From the NCBI GenBank assembly GCA_016868815.1, contig VGFQ01000001.1:372001-436000 (forward strand): a DNA stretch of 64,000 bases. Direction: 5' to 3'. A program made the position numbers and the translations under genes. Positions 63,092-64,000 of this stretch are shown in pieces (position 1 is the first letter of the stretch; the number at the start of each line of letters is the position of its first letter). The stretch is from Bacteroidota bacterium (GTDB taxonomy: Bacteria > Bacteroidota > Bacteroidia > Chitinophagales > Chitinophagaceae). The notes beneath the pieces are model-generated. The model did no database searches and had not been told where the DNA came from. It saw only the letters and a list, made by a program, of their open reading frames with translations.

Positions 63092-64000
63092 TTAGCCTGC
63101 TGCCCAAACTTGCAGCAGCTTGGAAGACTCAGTTGACCAGTCCATCAGCAAGGCAGCCTCATGTCTGCTGGCCCTGGATTGTCGTATTTCCTCTTTTGCC
63201 ACAATCAATGTCTCCAGCTGTTCTGAAAAATGAACTTCACTGGGAGCAAACAGCGAACCATGTTTGGGAAATTCTGCCAAGAGTAGCTGTTGCGCCCGGG
63301 TCTCAGTAACCGCCAGGTATAACCCCGCCTGCAAGTAAGCCATGATTTTGTTGGTCACTACCAGGTCTCGATTGGCATCTGAGAGCACATCTACTGCCAA
63401 GCCAATATCGTATTGTCCCAGGCGGCTGTGCAGTTCATGCTGTGGCAATGCACCATGCAAGTGTACATTCGGAATTCCTGATATATGCCGATCACTGAAA
63501 GATCGATTCAGTTGGCCGTACAGATGTAACTCAACAGTTGTTGCATATCTAGAGACTACGGGCAGCACCATTTCCAACCCTCTACCCACATGAATATGCT
63601 GAGAAAACCAGACCAGCCTCAGAGGGCCTGTTAAAATGCTGTCTGGCTTGGGGAATTCTGCTTTGGGAAACGCATTCAACACAACAAATCCAGTTCCGCG
63701 AGGGATGGATATGTCACGATCAGAGGCTTCCCGAATCAATGGTGCAGCATAGGAAGCATAGTCAGCCTCCGCCAGACAGGCCTTCATCACGGTACGAAGG
63801 GAATGGGCCCTATGTGGAAGCTGGGTTTCTGCAGGATGATAATCCTCCACATCCATCCCAAAACGAGCTCCAAACCGACGAGCTGCCAAGAGGGCAGGAT
63901 GAAAAGCCGCCGGGTTATGAGCAATCACCCAGTCATAGTTGCCGTTCAGATGGATTACTGCCCTGCGGAGCAGGATGTATCGCTTTTCAATGGCCATGGC
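63092..64000 (-). CDS. Glycosyltransferase, partial (5' end outside window)
   Basis: About 302 visible residues, open through the window edge. HNPAAFHPALLAARRFGARFGMDVEDYHPAE is the acceptor-domain end and TNKIMAYLQAGLYLAVTET the donor-domain motif of GT-B transferases. The ATG at 63997 is probably internal, since the first Rossmann strand is missing. Same strand as the cluster; 182 bp before the tandem gene. Confidence 0.75.
   Translation of the reverse strand, partial: AMAIEKRYILLRRAVIHLNGNYDWVIAHNPAAFHPALLAARRFGARFGMDVEDYHPAETQLPHRAHSLRTVMKACLAEADYASYAAPLIREASDRDISIPRGTGFVVLNAFPKAEFPKPDSILTGPLRLVWFSQHIHVGRGLEMVLPVVSRYATTVELHLYGQLNRSFSDRHISGIPNVHLHGALPQHELHSRLGQYDIGLAVDVLSDANRDLVVTNKIMAYLQAGLYLAVTETRAQQLLLAEFPKHGSLFAPSEVHFSEQLETLIVAKEEIRQSRASRHEAALLMDWSTESSKLLQVWAAG

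Noticed and set aside
1-64000. CRISPR arrays, insertion sequences, phage genes
   Set aside because: No regularly spaced repeats, transposase or integrase motifs, or terminal inverted repeats were found.

Overview
The window comes from a Bacteroidota genome, most likely of the Chitinophagaceae type. The evidence is a SusC/SusD pair, a GldH gliding lipoprotein, a RicT (PSP1) gene next to holB, a HmuY-type lipoprotein with its TonB receptor, many short lipoproteins with a Cys after a hydrophobic leader, and a promoter matching the Bacteroidota TTTG / TAnnTTTG pattern. Much of the first 45 kb looks GC-rich; the last ~7 kb look more AT-rich by eye.

Layout. 1-1.6 kb: the end of a redoxin gene converging on a secreted cytochrome c / copper monooxygenase-like gene. 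1.6-7.3 kb: a susC-susD-lipoprotein operon read leftwards and closed by a hairpin terminator. 7.6-18.8 kb: housekeeping genes (YugP-type Zn peptidase, radA, comF, a beta-helix lipoprotein, a glutathione peroxidase, holB, ricT) and a large NagZ/beta-lactamase fusion. 18.8-32.5 kb: mutL, dacB with an arginase-like gene, pheS, a nucleotide-sugar-type dehydrogenase, a CarboxypepD_reg protein, lpxD, yicC, gldH with a two-component system, an SDR and yjjG. 32.5-32.8 kb: a decayed wecB remnant. 32.9-37.6 kb: psd, then a four-gene operon (GntP permease, RidA, PLP enzyme of the D-serine dehydratase/D-threonine aldolase family, M19 dipeptidase) that reads as a D-amino-acid catabolic unit. 37.7-40.5 kb: hmuY and its TonB receptor. 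40.7-43.9 kb: CPBP protease, DUF2007, cdsA and dusB. 43.9-47.9 kb: a carotenoid cluster (crtB, crtI, ECF sigma factor, and a MerR-type regulator with a B12-binding domain). 47.9-64 kb: an exopolysaccharide cluster read entirely leftwards, with a PHP tyrosine phosphatase, GDP-fucose synthesis (gmd, fcl), glycosyltransferases, a carbamoyltransferase, an asparagine synthase homologue, a polymerase-like membrane protein, and a 903-residue protein made of two tandem copies of one glycosyltransferase-like unit.

Most notable. (1) Between the B12-domain MerR gene and the sigma-crtI-crtB operon lie two copies of an inverted repeat, each with exactly 18 bp between half-sites; one overlaps a near-perfect Bacteroidota promoter. 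This looks like a light/B12-controlled operator. (2) The permease-RidA-PLP enzyme-dipeptidase operon fits D-serine use, with RidA removing the 2-aminoacrylate made by the dehydratase. (3) The tandem glycosyltransferase. (4) The wecB remnant. (5) Two intergenic regions, each ending in a terminator, that share a 16-nt perfectly complementary segment and may encode small RNAs. None of these could be tested by search here. Family names rest on recognised motifs and gene context.
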